Assembly: GCA_963978895.1 (NCBI GenBank)
Contig: OZ022241.1
Location: 23,697,573-23,761,572, forward strand
Direction of reading: 5' to 3'
Length of the DNA: 64,000 nt
From: Erpobdella octoculata
Taxonomy: Eukaryota; Annelida; Clitellata; Hirudinida; Erpobdellidae
The first letter of the stretch is position 1. The number at the start of each line of letters is the position of its first letter. Shown piece after piece: positions 11,680-23,682 of this stretch. A program made the position numbers and the translations under genes. A model generated the notes under the pieces. It saw only the letters and a program-made list of their open reading frames with translations. It ran no database searches and was not told the DNA's origin.

Positions 11680-12319
11680 TATATATATATATGAATGTTT
11701 GTGGGTTAGTTTGTCTATTATAGAAACGGGAAAGCACCCGGAACGGACAGCGAGCGGGAACAGAAAAGCAAGCGTGAGCGGGAATGGGAGAGCAAACGTG
11801 AGCGGGAACGGGGCAGCGACCGGGACGGGAAAACGACCGGGAGCGGGAAAGCGACCGGGAGCGGGAAAGCGACCGGGAGCGGGAAAGCGACCGGGAGCGG
11901 GAAAGCGACCGGCAGTGGGAAAACGACCGAAAACGGAAAAGCTAACAGGAGTGGGAAAGCAGGTGGGAAAGGAAACGGGAGAGAAAGAGACAAACATTAG
12001 AAAAACCTCAAAAAACCTGGGCAACGCCGGGTATCTCCGCTAGTACATACATAAACACACACACAGACACACATACATGCACATACACATACATACATAC
12101 ACACATACATACGCACATACATATATATATATATAGTTCCCGCTCGCTCACCCGCTCCGCTCCGCTCATTTTGTGACGGATTTCAAAAATTTTTTTTTTA
12201 GTTTTGATTTTCATTGACTCTCAAGGTTGTGTGAAAATTTCATTACGATCGGATGAATGGTGTAGCAATGCATAAAGGACATTAACATAAATACAAACAT
12301 TCATTTTTATATATATAGA
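11680..12319. mobile_element. Helitron-derived module A' (inverted copy of module A)
   Basis: Reverse complement of 10505-11116: a short Helitron now on the + strand (about 11684-12043, 3' CTAG at 12040-12043), a (CA/CATA)n tract, then the Helitron 5' end inverted (GA at 12318-12319). It differs from A mainly by two extra 18-bp units (+36 bp) and 8 bp less microsatellite, so the duplication is young. Confidence 0.82.
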
Positions 12320-12322
12320 TAT

Positions 12323-12882
12323 AGTCTTAGCAAATCTATTTTGCGTTTTATAGGCTAACAGAAGTTATGAAAGAATGTAAAAGAGAAAATGAGCGGGAAC
12401 GGAAACGGGAACGGGAGAGCTACCGTGACCGGGAATGGGAGAGCAAGCATGACCGGGAACGGGAGAGCAAGCGTGAGCGGGAACGGGAAAGCGACCGGAA
12501 ACGGGAAAGCGACCGGGAACGGGAAAGCGACCGGGAACGGGAAAGCGACCGAGAACGGGAAAGCGACCGGGAACGGGAAAGCGACCGGGAACGGGAAAGC
12601 GACCGGGAACGCGGAAAGCGACCGGGAACGCGGAAAGCGACCGGGAACGCGGAAAGCGACTGGAATCGGGAGAGCAAGCTTGGAAGGAAACGCGAGCAAG
12701 AGAGAAAATCGATAACAGAACTTCTGAGCGGGAAAGCGACCGGGAGCTGGAAAACGACCGAGAGCGGAAATGCGACCGGGAACGCTACGAAAACGGGAAA
12801 GTGGAGAAGGGAACGGGAGCGAGAGAGACAAACATTAGAAAAACCTCTAAAAACCCCGGGCAACGCCGGGTAACCCCGCTAG
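12323..12882 (+). mobile_element. Helitron-derived module B' (inverted copy of module B)
   Basis: Exact-looking reverse complement of 11117-11676. It ends with CCCGGGCAACGCCGGGTAAC and CTAG at 12879-12882 followed by T. On the + strand the minisatellite reads through as Arg/Glu/Ser/Asp-rich repeats; there is no sign it is a gene. Junctions with A' and with the right flank fall in (TA)n. Confidence 0.85.
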
Positions 12883-12954
12883 TATATATATATATATAAG
12901 ATTCAAATCTTATCTATGCACCACAATGGGCCACACAATGGGCTTGCCCAGATG

Positions 12955-13818
12955 TAGACCTCCTAGCCGCCGCCGGCCGCCGCCGAACTTTTTACAGCCG
13001 CCGTAAATCAGCCGAAAAAAAATTACGGTTAGCCGGCGGCCAGCCGAAAACGGTACGCCGAAAATCCGCTATAAGATTTCCGAACGCCAGCTTAACCTAG
13101 ACCTTTTTTGTATTAGTTATGTTTGACTCATTATAAAACTAATTTTCAATGTAAAAGTGCAAAATCAACTATTGTTGTGCAATGTTTAATTTCCTGAATT
13201 TCTTTCTGAAATCAATTATGTTGTCTAATTTTCATTATATTATCTTTGCTTTACTTATTATCGCTACTGACAGACGCTTTAAAATAGGAATGTATCACAA
13301 TTCTTTTCTCATGTTAATAGTTAATAATTAGATATTATAGATAATTTAGTTTGTAATAGTTTGTAATTCGATATATTATAGATTAGTAATATTTTTTTTA
13401 ACTTCGACCGACGTCGACCGGTGTTCTGATAAATTAAATCAGATTGTTTTTATACATGACAATTTTAAATTTGCAATGTAAAAAAAATTTTTCATATTAT
13501 TTTTATGATGTAATTTTGTTTATCATATGACATTTTTGATGATTTAATTAACTTTTATGACAATTGCTATTAATTTGATAATTTGATAATTTATATATTT
13601 GTAATAAATTTTGAACTTTAATAACTTTAGAATTTAATTTTATATTAAATTTTAGCCTAATTTAAAATAATTATCAACCACAAATTTGAATCATGAGCCG
13701 GATAATTTAAAATTCAAGCCGAATAATAATTTTACGCGTAAATTTGGCTAATCCGGATATCAGCCGAAATATTTGTTCAGCCAGCCACAAACATAAAAAA
13801 ATTCGGCTAGGAGGTCTA
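12955..13818. mobile_element. hAT-type MITE with perfect 8-bp target duplication
   Basis: Terminal inverted repeats are TAGACCTCCTAGCCG at 12955 and its exact complement ending at 13818. Flanks 12947-12954 and 13819-13826 are both CCCAGATG. The ends are GC-rich (GCCGCCGG repeats); the middle is about 75% AT with no coding trace. The 864-bp non-coding size fits a MITE mobilised by a hAT transposase. Confidence 0.92.
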
Positions 13819-13826
13819 CCCAGATG

Positions 13827-15197
13827 ACTATCAATCGCGACCTTCACATTAATGAAGAAGCCGTCATCGACATTTTTTCGCAGAAAAAACGTCGGCTGAA
13901 TTTGATATTTTAATAAGCTTTTTCAATTTAAATGTCTTATGGTTTGTTGCCACTAATTATTACTAAAACTGTCGTTAACCCTTGACTTTTGTGGGTCGTA
14001 AACATTAGCGCCCGCATAGGGGGAACAAGGGAGGCACTTGCTCACCCCCTGGAGTGATTGATTAAATGCTTTTACACAAAAAATAAACAAACAATTTATA
14101 AATAAAACATTTATAATTAATTTTAACAACTGTTTATCCTTCCATTGTCATAACGATATCATCATCACTATCTTTGGGGATGAATCTCCCCGATGTTCTA
14201 CTTTTTACTCCACGTGTCTCGCGTGAAAGTGAAAATTATCCCCCCCCCAGGGGCGTCATTTGCGGGGGGCAAGGGGGCAATTGCCCCTCCCCCCCAAGAT
14301 TTTCAAAAAAAATTATATTTTGAAAAAATAGTTACCACATTTTTGGAGAGATTTTTGCAAAAGTTTTTGAAAAAGTCACTGTGACTACCTCCTCCCAGGC
14401 CTTCAGCGTTTAGAAAAAATGTATACGTTTTTGGAATTGTATTTTTTTTTATAGAGAGGTAGCTATCAAAGCTGAAAACAGTATTTTGGGAACCATGGGA
14501 AGCGCTGTGCGTTAGCAAATAATAAGTATGCATTGTATAATTTCAGTTTTTGACTTTTATTTAAAATCATTAAAATATTTGTAAATATTTGCTCACTGTA
14601 TTTTGTTAATTCATCATCAGTGCAACCTAAACAAAATTGTACCCACACAGCAACGATCAAAGTTGTTACCAAATTTCAAAACTGGACTTCGTCTTAGGGT
14701 TTTCAGTATGGGCCGTGCCTCAAAAAATTGGCCCGTGCAAAGCTTTGCAAGTTAAGTTTAATAGATGAACCCAACCAGTAATGTTTTTACACCAATAATA
14801 CAAATTTAATGAAACATGTCAAGACCACTCAGTAACTATACAAAACATCTAAAGAAAAAAATTAAATACATGTAACTGCTATAGCTCAATTTTGATAATT
14901 TTCAACGTGGCATAATGTCATTTGATTTCTCAGTCACAAAATACAAGTAAATGTTGTTTATTCACTATAACACAGACTTTGTCCTAAAGCAACTCCACCT
15001 TCATAACTGGTAATTTTAACTTTAAGAGCGTACAAAATTTGCTCAAAAAAATCAAAACAACTGACACAAACTAGCCAACTAATTCAATAAATATAAATAC
15101 TCAAAAAATAGTAACATCCATTTTCATAGTCCTAATATTTGATAAATAAAACAACAGGTGATAATATATGAGTTTCAAAGTAAGATTTGGCGGTTAA
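13827..15197. other. AT-rich intergenic interval with one hAT-like end
   Basis: At 14249-14292 CAGGGGCGTCATTTGCG and a GGGGGCAATTGCCCC-like stretch resemble the end of a hAT element, but I found no partner end. The rest (to 15197) shows no recognisable gene or repeat. Confidence 0.4.
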
Positions 15198-15953
15198 TAC
15201 AACAATCACCAACATCGACGTCAAGTCTCGCAACCCCTACCAAACTCTGACGGTACAACAGATGCGGGGCCCTCTTCGGTGGTGGCATCTAATCCTTGTG
15301 TTAAAAGTTTGAAACTCAAAGTCTCATTGGATAAAAATAAACGTAGTCAAAGCCTGTGCATAGCAAGAAAATCCAGTACAGCAAATGAGAGATCCTCTCC
15401 AGTAACAACATCTGTTCTCTGTGTTAAGAGTTCTAAACCTGAGGTCTCTTCAGAAATGCGTACGCGTTGTCAAAGCACGTGCTTGGCGGCCAAGTCTTGT
15501 ATCCCACCACAGTTTGTCCTAATAGATAAAGACATACCAAGAGCAGGTGATACCGATGTCTTCACTACCAAAGATCTCACAGAAGTGGTTATCTCAACGG
15601 AGGAAAATCTGATGTCGCCGGTGGGAGTTTCAGTTCTTCCGATTCGAAGTTCGGCGGAGGAAAATCTGGCGTCACCGGTGGAAGTTTCAGTTCTTCCGAT
15701 TCAGAATTCAACCGTTGAATTTCCGCGGAGCTCAGAAAATCTTGATAATGATCGTCATCAGCAGGCTAAAAAACTTATGCCTTTGCATATCACTGTTGAT
15801 TCTGATGATTTTGGTGATGATGATAGCGTTAATTGTGCTTATGTTGATTGTCTTGATGGTCGTGAGTGTGGTGATGAGGGGGGTGGTGATGGAGATGCAG
15901 GCTGTGGTATTGTTGTAGACAATGCTTCTTGTGAGTGTTGTGTTGCTGAGTAA
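15198..15953 (+). CDS. Hypothetical protein segment with two protein-level repeats; unrecognised
   Basis: Open from a stop at 15195 to a stop at 15951-15953 (about 250 codons), with no early ATG, so it is either an exon or a fragment. It contains two diverged repeats of about 33 aa (CVKSLKLKVS...QSLCIARKS and CVKSSKPEVS...QSTCLAAKS) and two of about 20 aa (EENLMSPVGVSVLPI and EENLASPVEVSVLPI). The tail is acidic and Cys-rich. In-frame divergence with the reading frame kept hints at past coding. Its last bases may overlap the truncated 3' end of the PLE on the other strand. No family recognised. Confidence 0.35.
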   Translation, partial: YNNHQHRRQVSQPLPNSDGTTDAGPSSVVASNPCVKSLKLKVSLDKNKRSQSLCIARKSSTANERSSPVTTSVLCVKSSKPEVSSEMRTRCQSTCLAAKSCIPPQFVLIDKDIPRAGDTDVFTTKDLTEVVISTEENLMSPVGVSVLPIRSSAEENLASPVEVSVLPIQNSTVEFPRSSENLDNDRHQQAKKLMPLHITVDSDDFGDDDSVNCAYVDCLDGRECGDEGGGDGDAGCGIVVDNASCECCVAE

Positions 15954-15959
15954 GAAATC

Positions 15960-18000
15960 GGGACATCGACAGCTGTTGCGAATGATCATGTTATGGGATT
16001 TTTTATTCTTGTAATAAACGTTGAAGTTAAATTTGTTTTTAATGGCATCCGCAACTTTCACATTTTCTGTGATAATTGATCGAATGATGTCTTCATCCAG
16101 TTTATAGCGGTCATGCATTTGGGCGCAATACAACAAGGAAATATCCTTAGTATTCTCGCCAGCATCCGAAGGGTGTGCATTGGAAACCTTCCTGTCTAGG
16201 AAAGCCTTTAAAATATCGTCAAACATAGTGTTTGTGTAGTTATTATTGACGAGGAGAGCTTTAATGCGTTTAATATCGGCATGAAACATCTCCCACGTAG
16301 CTGAGATCTCATAAGCTCTAGATATGAAATTAAAGACGACACTCCTCTTGTATCCGTCAGGACAGAAACCAGCGCCATTCATACATGTGTCTTCTTTGGA
16401 AGGTTTGACAAAGACCTCATGTGTAAGACCTGATGAAGTTTGCGTGACAAGAACGTCTAGAAACGCAAGGCGTTGCTGAAAGTCACTCAGCTCAACAGTG
16501 AAGTTCAACACAGAGTTTTTATGGAGCGTATCCTTTATCTCATCCAACTGAGTCGTATCACAGCAGACAAGAAAAATGTCATCGACGTATCGAACGTATA
16601 ATGGAGGCTTTTCTATTATACCGAAAGTTATTTCTTCCAGATGCCCCATATAAAAGTTGGCGAAAAGTGGACCAAGAGGAGAACCCATTGCAACCCCATC
16701 AATCTGGACAAATAGTTGACCTCTAGGATCTTGAAAAGGTAATTCCTTTGTACACAGTCGAAACAACTGTGCTAAAGTTCCCTCTGAAATCATAATTGTA
16801 TGTGGAATATTGTTATGGTATACCCGTTGAAGAATTATATTAATTGTGGCATCAACTGGAACAGACGTAAACAGACGTCAAGAGAAGCAAGAACGCTTTG
16901 CAACTGCCGGTGTCCTTTAATGAGGTTGACAAATTCAAATGATGACTTGACGGTGTATGTATTTGGACAATATGGAGATAAGATAGACACCAGAAATTTA
17001 GCTATACTGTACGTGGGTGTCGGACATTGTGAAATGATCGGCCTGAGGGGACATCCTTCTTTATGCGTTTTAATATTTCCATAAATGTACCCAGGGGAGA
17101 AATCACCAATGATCTGCTTGAGGCCGCTATGTGGGTCATTAGCGACAACCTCTGCAACGAGACGATTAGCTTTCACTTTAATATCTTGTGTAGGATTCTT
17201 GGAGATTTTCTGAAACTTTGTATTGTCTGCGAGGATTTCGTCTAGCTTGTGCAAATAATCCAGTGTGTCGAAAATGACGTACGAGTTGGATTTATCAGAT
17301 TTTTTAATTACTATATCTGAGTTCTTTCTCAATGAAGCAGCTGCACGAACCAAGTCAGTAGCCATCTTTTTACGTGTATTTCGATGTTTGCAGCCTTCTG
17401 CCTTCAGTAAAGTACCTAATCTGTCTGTAACTTTCAATTTGCCATTCACCACATATGATTCAATCTGACGATATAACACCTCTAGTTCGACCTGTTTCTT
17501 TAAAGGGTCATATTTATCTGGTACATGGCAGTTATAACCCAACTCTAAAAATTTAACTTCGTTTTCGGTGGGAACATATTTTGACAAGTTGACAAAGTGA
17601 CTGACATTCTCTTTAAGTAGAAAAGAATATCCGTATAGGTTAGAGAGTTTGTTTATTATGATCGCTTTTTTCCGAGAGTCGTATCTGTCAATGATATCGC
17701 TGATGTGTTGCAGCAAAAAACGTCTAGAACGATCATCAGAAACTTCAAAAAGCAATAACTCTTTCTCTTTAAGCAACTTTGCATTCAAAACTTCTAGTTC
17801 GTTTATGGCACGATTCAATTCTCTTTCAATAACTACGCGAGCATACGAAAGAGAGTTACGTTGGACTGAGCGCCTATATCTATTGTGACAATATTTGGGT
17901 ATCAAATTCTCGCATAAACACGCTTTATTAAATGCTACGGCCCATTTTCTACAACATCATTTCTTTACTACTCCTTCAAACCGTCTAAATTTTCTTCCCG
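15960..18000 (-). pseudogene. Penelope-like element PLE-1: reverse transcriptase, frameshifted, endonuclease lost
   Basis: Read right to left. After an N-terminal region (NLIPKYCHNRYRRSVQRN near 17900) comes the PLE RT: RPIISQCPTPTY near 17030, SLDV near 16876 followed by a one-base shift, then DGVAMGSPLGPLFANF near 16706, YVRYVDDIFL near 16590 and FLDVLVTQ near 16455. The homology stops near 15970 (KNKKSHNMIIRNS), exactly where a GIY-YIG endonuclease should start; PLE-2 retains it. Further stops lie near 17890-17960. Dead copy. A degenerate hammerhead ribozyme lies just upstream at 18044-18089. Confidence 0.88.
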
Positions 18001-18043
18001 AATTAACTACACAGTCAACAGTACACAAAACTTTATTGTCACA

Positions 18044-18089
18044 AGGGGTTGACCGGCCGGTTTTGGCTTTATCCATCTTCAGAACCCCT
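18044..18089 (-). ncRNA. Hammerhead-ribozyme-like motif, PLE-1 (core substitution)
   Basis: On the - strand: stem I AGGGGTT (18089-18083) with AACCCCT (18050-18044), a perfect 7 bp. The core CTGAAGA is at 18082-18076, a T, a 2-bp stem II GG/CC, then AAAA where GAAA is required (G12 to A). Stem III is ACCG/CGGT with a 2-nt loop, and position 17 is C (18051). The architecture matches type I hammerheads reported in PLE terminal repeats. The G12 substitution predicts an inactive ribozyme. Confidence 0.6.
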
Positions 18090-18500
18090 ATAATAATGCA
18101 AGGAAATTCAATGTATAGAACTTTAGACGAAAGCCGAATATATAAAGATAGAGAAACACTAATAAAACCATTCGAATATAAAACTAAAAACACAAAATTC
18201 CAAACACATACCAGCGATACAACTTTCATTAAAACCAACGCTACGACACTACAACAGCTAACGAAACTGTTTACGTATAACTCACCTGGGAGCAGGTGCA
18301 CAGAATTTACAGGTACATTATTTATATTTGAACTTACTAAAAGACAATACGGTAATTTCGACAGCAAATCAAAGTAGCAAAAATAAAGTTTCATCCCGTG
18401 ACCATAAAACGAGGGAATAAAGTAAACCAGAATTAAATTAAAACAGAAATGAAATAAACCAAAAATAAAATTAAAATAAATTAAGAAATAAAAAAAAATG

Positions 18501-18675
<175 letters not shown>

Positions 18676-18699
18676 TTTTTTTTATTTTAGGCATGCTCT

Positions 18700-18890
18700 G
18701 TTAAAAATGATAGACCACTTTGCGTTGATACGTTTTTTCGCCAAGCTTTCAAAATCTCTTGAATTCATGATAACTCCGCTTTTTAAATAGATTTATTAAA
18801 AACGAGGGCTGACCGATCGGTTTCGCAGAAAAGCATCTTCGGAGCCCTTTAAATTTTCTTCGAGCATGTATAGAAGAAAATTTATTGCTA
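18700..18890 (-). mobile_element. PLE terminal-repeat (pLTR) fragment
   Basis: A short segment between two (TA)n tracts whose only recognisable content is a hammerhead-like motif (18805-18848) of the PLE type. It is probably the remnant of a second, tandem PLE copy. Confidence 0.5.
18805..18848 (-). ncRNA. Hammerhead-ribozyme-like motif, PLE fragment (U4C)
   Basis: On the - strand: stem I AGGGCT (18848-18843) with AGCCCT (18810-18805), 6 bp. The core is CCGAAGA (C instead of U at position 4). After a T, stem II is GC/GC and GAAA is intact; stem III is ACCG/CGGT with loop AT, and C17 is at 18811. One core change predicts weak or no activity. Confidence 0.6.
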
Positions 18891-18898
18891 AAATTTGC

Positions 18899-19315
<417 letters not shown>

Positions 19316-19321
19316 CCTTCT

Positions 19322-22300
19322 TAATCCTATTCGTCCCGAACAGTTTCATTGCCTCCATAATAATTGGCAAGGCGGTCAACATGAATTACTTTCATCTTAG
19401 TACGTTGGCCCTTTAGAATCCGGTAGATGACATCATTGATCTTTTTAATAATTCTATATGGTCCTTCCCAGTCTTGTTGAAGTTTAGGTGATTTCACAAT
19501 TTTACGTTGTGGATTGTAGAACCACACCAAATCATTTTCTTTAAACTCTTTCATATTTGATTGGCGATCATACCGAGTTTTCATTCTGTCGCTGGCTGCT
19601 TTGATCCTATTTCGGGCTACAAAATGAATTTCATTTAACCGAGCCCGCAATTGTGCGGCATACTCGCTTTCCGATTCTACTTTGTCTCCCGGACTTCCAA
19701 ACATAAGATCGCAAGGAAGTCGCATCTCCCGTCCAAATAACATTTTACTTGGGGTGGCCTTCGTCGTGTTGTGAACCGATCCTCTGTAAGCCATCAAAAA
19801 TAACGGAATGTGTTTATCCCAATCAACTTGGTTTTCACCGACCAACTTAGACAAGTGCTGTGGAATAGTTCTATTAAATCGTTCCACCATACCGTCAGAC
19901 TGAGGATGAAGGGGAGTTGTGCGGGTTTTATGTATGCTTAAAAATGGAACATTTCTCTAAACAATTGTGAATCAAAGTTCCTGCCCTGATCTGAATGGAG
20001 CTCCATTGGTACTCCATAGCGACTAACCCAGCCATCAACAACAACGTTGGCAACTGTCACTGCTTCTTGATTAGGTATAGCAAAAACCTCTGGCCATTTT
20101 GTAAAATAATCTATGACCACAAGATTGTGTCCAATACAATTTAGTAGCAGGACTCAATTCAGAAATCTCTTGCCAGTCAGGGTTCTTCCCTTCTTCCATC
20201 CATCTCAAAATCGGCTCTATATCATCTTTTAATTGTTCGTCTCAAATCACATCATCTGACCAAGTGTCGTCAATTTGAAACCGTACCTGAAAACACTGAT
20301 TATTTATTTCCTTCCTCTCCATGGGAATGCAATACTTACATTCTTCATTGCAAGGTCGTCGTGACAGTGCGTCAGCTTTTTTGTGCTGTTCACCCTTCCG
20401 ATGCTGAATTTCAAACTCGTATGATTTTAAACGTTCGATCCACCTAGCCACTTGTTCTTCTGGATTTTTAAAATTTAAAAGCCATTTCAAAGCAGCGTGA
20501 TCCGTTCTCAACAAAAACTTTTTACCATATAAATACTTGTGAAAGTGCTTAATAGAATCAACGATTGCTAATAACTCACGTCTGGTGACGCAATGATTGC
20601 GCTCCGGTTTCGACAAAGTCCTGCTATAATAAGCTATAACCTTTTCATTGCCGTCAACAATTTGTCTAAGCACTGCCCCTATTCCTTCATTACTTGCATC
20701 TGTGTCTAATACAAAATCTTTTCCAGGGATTGGATACGACAGAACTGGAGTCAAACTCAAAGCTGTTTTTAACTGTTCGAACGCCTGTTGATTTGCCTCT
20801 GACCAATCAAACGGTGCATTCTATTCTGTAAGCTTATATAGTTTCTTTGCAATGCTGGAAAAAAAGCTAGCTACAAATCGTCGATAATATGTGCACAAAC
20901 CAAGAAAGCTTCTTAATTCTTGAGAATTTCTCGGAACAGGCCAATGGTTAACCGCTTCAATTTTCTCAGGATCGGTTCCTACCCCTTCGGCAGAAACTAT
21001 ATGACCAAGATATTTCACCTTGCTTTTGAAAAGTGCACACTTTGCCGGATTTAGCTTCATACCAGCATCCCGGATCCTTTAGAAAACTTCTCCAAGATTG
21101 TGTAGATGCTCTTCAAACGTCTTTCCAACAACAATAATGTCGTCCAAATAAACAAGACAAGTTCTCCAATTTAATCCTTGTAACACATACTCCATAAGTC
21201 GCTCGAAAGTTGCGAGTGCGTTGCACAAGCCAAATGGCATCACTGTAAATTGCCACAATCCTTCACCTATTGAAAAGGCAGTTTTCTAGCGATCCTGGGG
21301 ATGTATTCCCACCTGCCAATATCCGCTCTTAAAATCTAAAGTAAAAAACATTCGAGATCCCGCAAGTGTATCGATGGTGTCATCGATTCTGGGCAAAGGG
21401 TAACCATCTTTTTTGTGACCTCGTTTAACATTCTGTAGTCGACACAAAAACGTAGTGAATTATCTTTCTTCCTAACAAGTACTACAGGTGAACTCCATGG
21501 ACTATTGGATGGTTCAATAACTCCTTGTTTCTTCATCTTTTCTAGCATCTTTCTAGCTTCTTCTCGCTTTGCCAGTGGAAGCCTTCGTGGCAGTTGACGA
21601 ATGGGCTCTGTATTACCAGTTCGAATTCGGTGTTCAACGATCTTTGTTTTCCCATTGTCTTCTTCGTCAATAGCTATTATATCACAATATTCTTCAATCA
21701 GCTTTTCCGCTTTGACATAGTCCATTGGTTTTAATGAAGTTTTAGCAGCTGGCTTCAAGCAGTTCCTGAATTTGCGAGTACTTCATTATCTTTTTATTAT
21801 TATTTTTACCAGCCACTGTGCTACATGCCAATATGTGATCGACGGGGCTGCATACCGCAATTTCATCACCTTTTGTTATTTGCTTGTCGCATTCTGTCAC
21901 ATTCATAACTCTGACTGGCACGTAGCTTTTTGACTCCGTTCGTACCAGTGTTTTTCCGATCATTAATCCATGTTTTTCAACTCCGTTCAGGGGCTCGATG
22001 AACCCAACAACTCTTAAGTTTTTCTCATTCTCTATTCTTGCCCAAACCAAAGATTCCGACTGAGCAGGTACAATGATGCTCTTTGTTACCAATACTCGCT
22101 TTATCGAATTTGTTTCGCCTTAATAGCAAACAGGTATTTCCATATTTCCCTGTCTGAATGTTCCCATTTTTAAGTCCACTGCAAAACCCTGAATTCTCAT
22201 AAAATCAAGCCTAAGTAGGCATTCTTCTTCTATATCAGCAACCAGAAACTGGTGCTGAAAAGTCTTTTTCCCAGCCTTATTTCGGTTTGAATTTTACCAA

Positions 22301-23352
22301 CTACTGGAACAAGCTCTCCTGTTGCAGTCATTAAACGGATGTGCTTTCCACTTTGTAAAACCTCTCCTTTCGCCAAACAAGATTTTATGATTGAACAAGA
22401 AGCTCCCGTATCAATAATAAACTTACAGTTTCTCATTCCTAGTCTACCTTCCACAAATAAACTAGTTCCTTTTCCAAGAACGGCAACTGGCACAACTCTG
22501 CAAGGAAAATTATCTTTTACCTTCACAGAATCTGATTTTTTTGTTGGATTGGGCTTTTATGGGTTTTCCTTGTTTGACATCATTACAGTGATCCATTTTC
22601 TCCTGTTGTCCGGGTCTAAACATCTGAATAATACAGTCTTTTTGTAGATGTCCCGGTCTTCCACAACTCCAGCAGCGTGGTGAGTTATTCCCTTTCCAGT
22701 TAATTCTTTCCTTAATAACTCTCCGGACTCGATCATCCAGTTCATCTTCGTCCTCGCTTCCCAATTTTCTTACGTGACGAGACCTATCAGATGGCTCCAC
22801 AGAGGCTTCATAATTTATTGCAAATGCCAAAGCTTCGCTGGGACTAGCTACGCGGGCAACCCTAATAGCCTTTTGGGTTTCAGAGTTCTTCAAGGCCGCT
22901 ATGAATCCATCCGTAATAATTGTGTTGAAGACATTTCGAGGGCAGAAGGCTTATCCCAGATTAGCAAGCCGTTCAATATCCGCTTCCAGCTGTTGCATGC
23001 TTTCTTCGGGTTTCTGGCGTCGACTCTTGAGTTGAGCTCGAAAAATTTCGGGCGCGCGTTGATTACAGAATCTGTTCTCGAGAACCTTTACGATCGCATC
23101 GTAATCATCTCTATCTACAATAAGCTCGAGAAGCTGTAAAGCTTCGCCCCTCAAGGAAAATACCAGATTTTCTGCTCTGTTTTCCTCCTGTGCTGCTCTG
23201 TTTTCCTCCTGTGCTGCTCTGTTTTGCTCCTGTGCTGCTCTGTTTTCTTCCGTCATCTTGTTCAGAAAATTTGTTAATTCCTCATCCATATCAAATTCAA
23301 ATTCGTCTGCATCCAGACCTTGGCTTTCTAATGTCATTCGGAGGCGATCCAC
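19322..23352 (-). pseudogene. Ty3/Gypsy copy C: decayed gag-pol
   Basis: Read right to left. Gag with an AAQEENR repeat (near 23230-23170) and a CCHC knuckle CWSCGRPGHLQKDC (near 22680). Protease IDTGASCSI (near 22408). RT: RRLPLAKREEA near 21590, FCVDYRMLN near 21450, YLDD near 21150, [10 protein letters not shown] near 21010. RNase H: LDTDASNEGIGAVL near 20700, TDHAALKW near 20505, HKKADALSRR near 20375. Integrase core: DYFTKWPE near 20110, SDQGRNF near 20000, VERFNRT near 19885. Breaks include a stop near 22120, shifts near 21340 and 20820, stops near 21285 and 21080, a stop near 20240 and loss of the integrase zinc module near 20120. It belongs to a lineage different from copies A and B. 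Confidence 0.88.
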
Positions 23353-23680
23353 GAGCTCAGACTTTTTTCAGATTAATTTTCAGTTTTGAATTTTTAATAT
23401 GTCATAGTTGCCCATATTTACTATTTAATGCCATTTTGCTTTTATTTAAAAATTAATTTTCATCAGAGATATTTAGTCCAAGCCGAACGCCACATTACCG
23501 CTCATTTTGTTTACATTTGGACTTGGAGAAAGCTAAAATAGGTTTTCTGAAGAAACGTTTGGGGTTTTCATAATAAAAATTAATAAAACGTAGTTATTTT
23601 GAGTTGACTAATAAATACCGATACTTTTTTATTTTATTTTTGAATTTTTTTTGAGCGCCTGCTAGCTTGACACAAGCTTC
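23353..23680. other. AT-rich flank of Gypsy copy C; 5' LTR not identified
   Basis: The 5' LTR should lie here but I cannot match it to the 3' LTR at 19086-19315, so it is probably deleted or strongly diverged. Confidence 0.35.
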
Positions 23681-23682
23681 AG

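Noticed and set aside
14249..14300. A second hAT element starting CAGGGGCGTCATTTGCG
   Set aside because: No inverted partner end or TSD found between 13.8 and 15.3 kb, so only mentioned as a possible single end.
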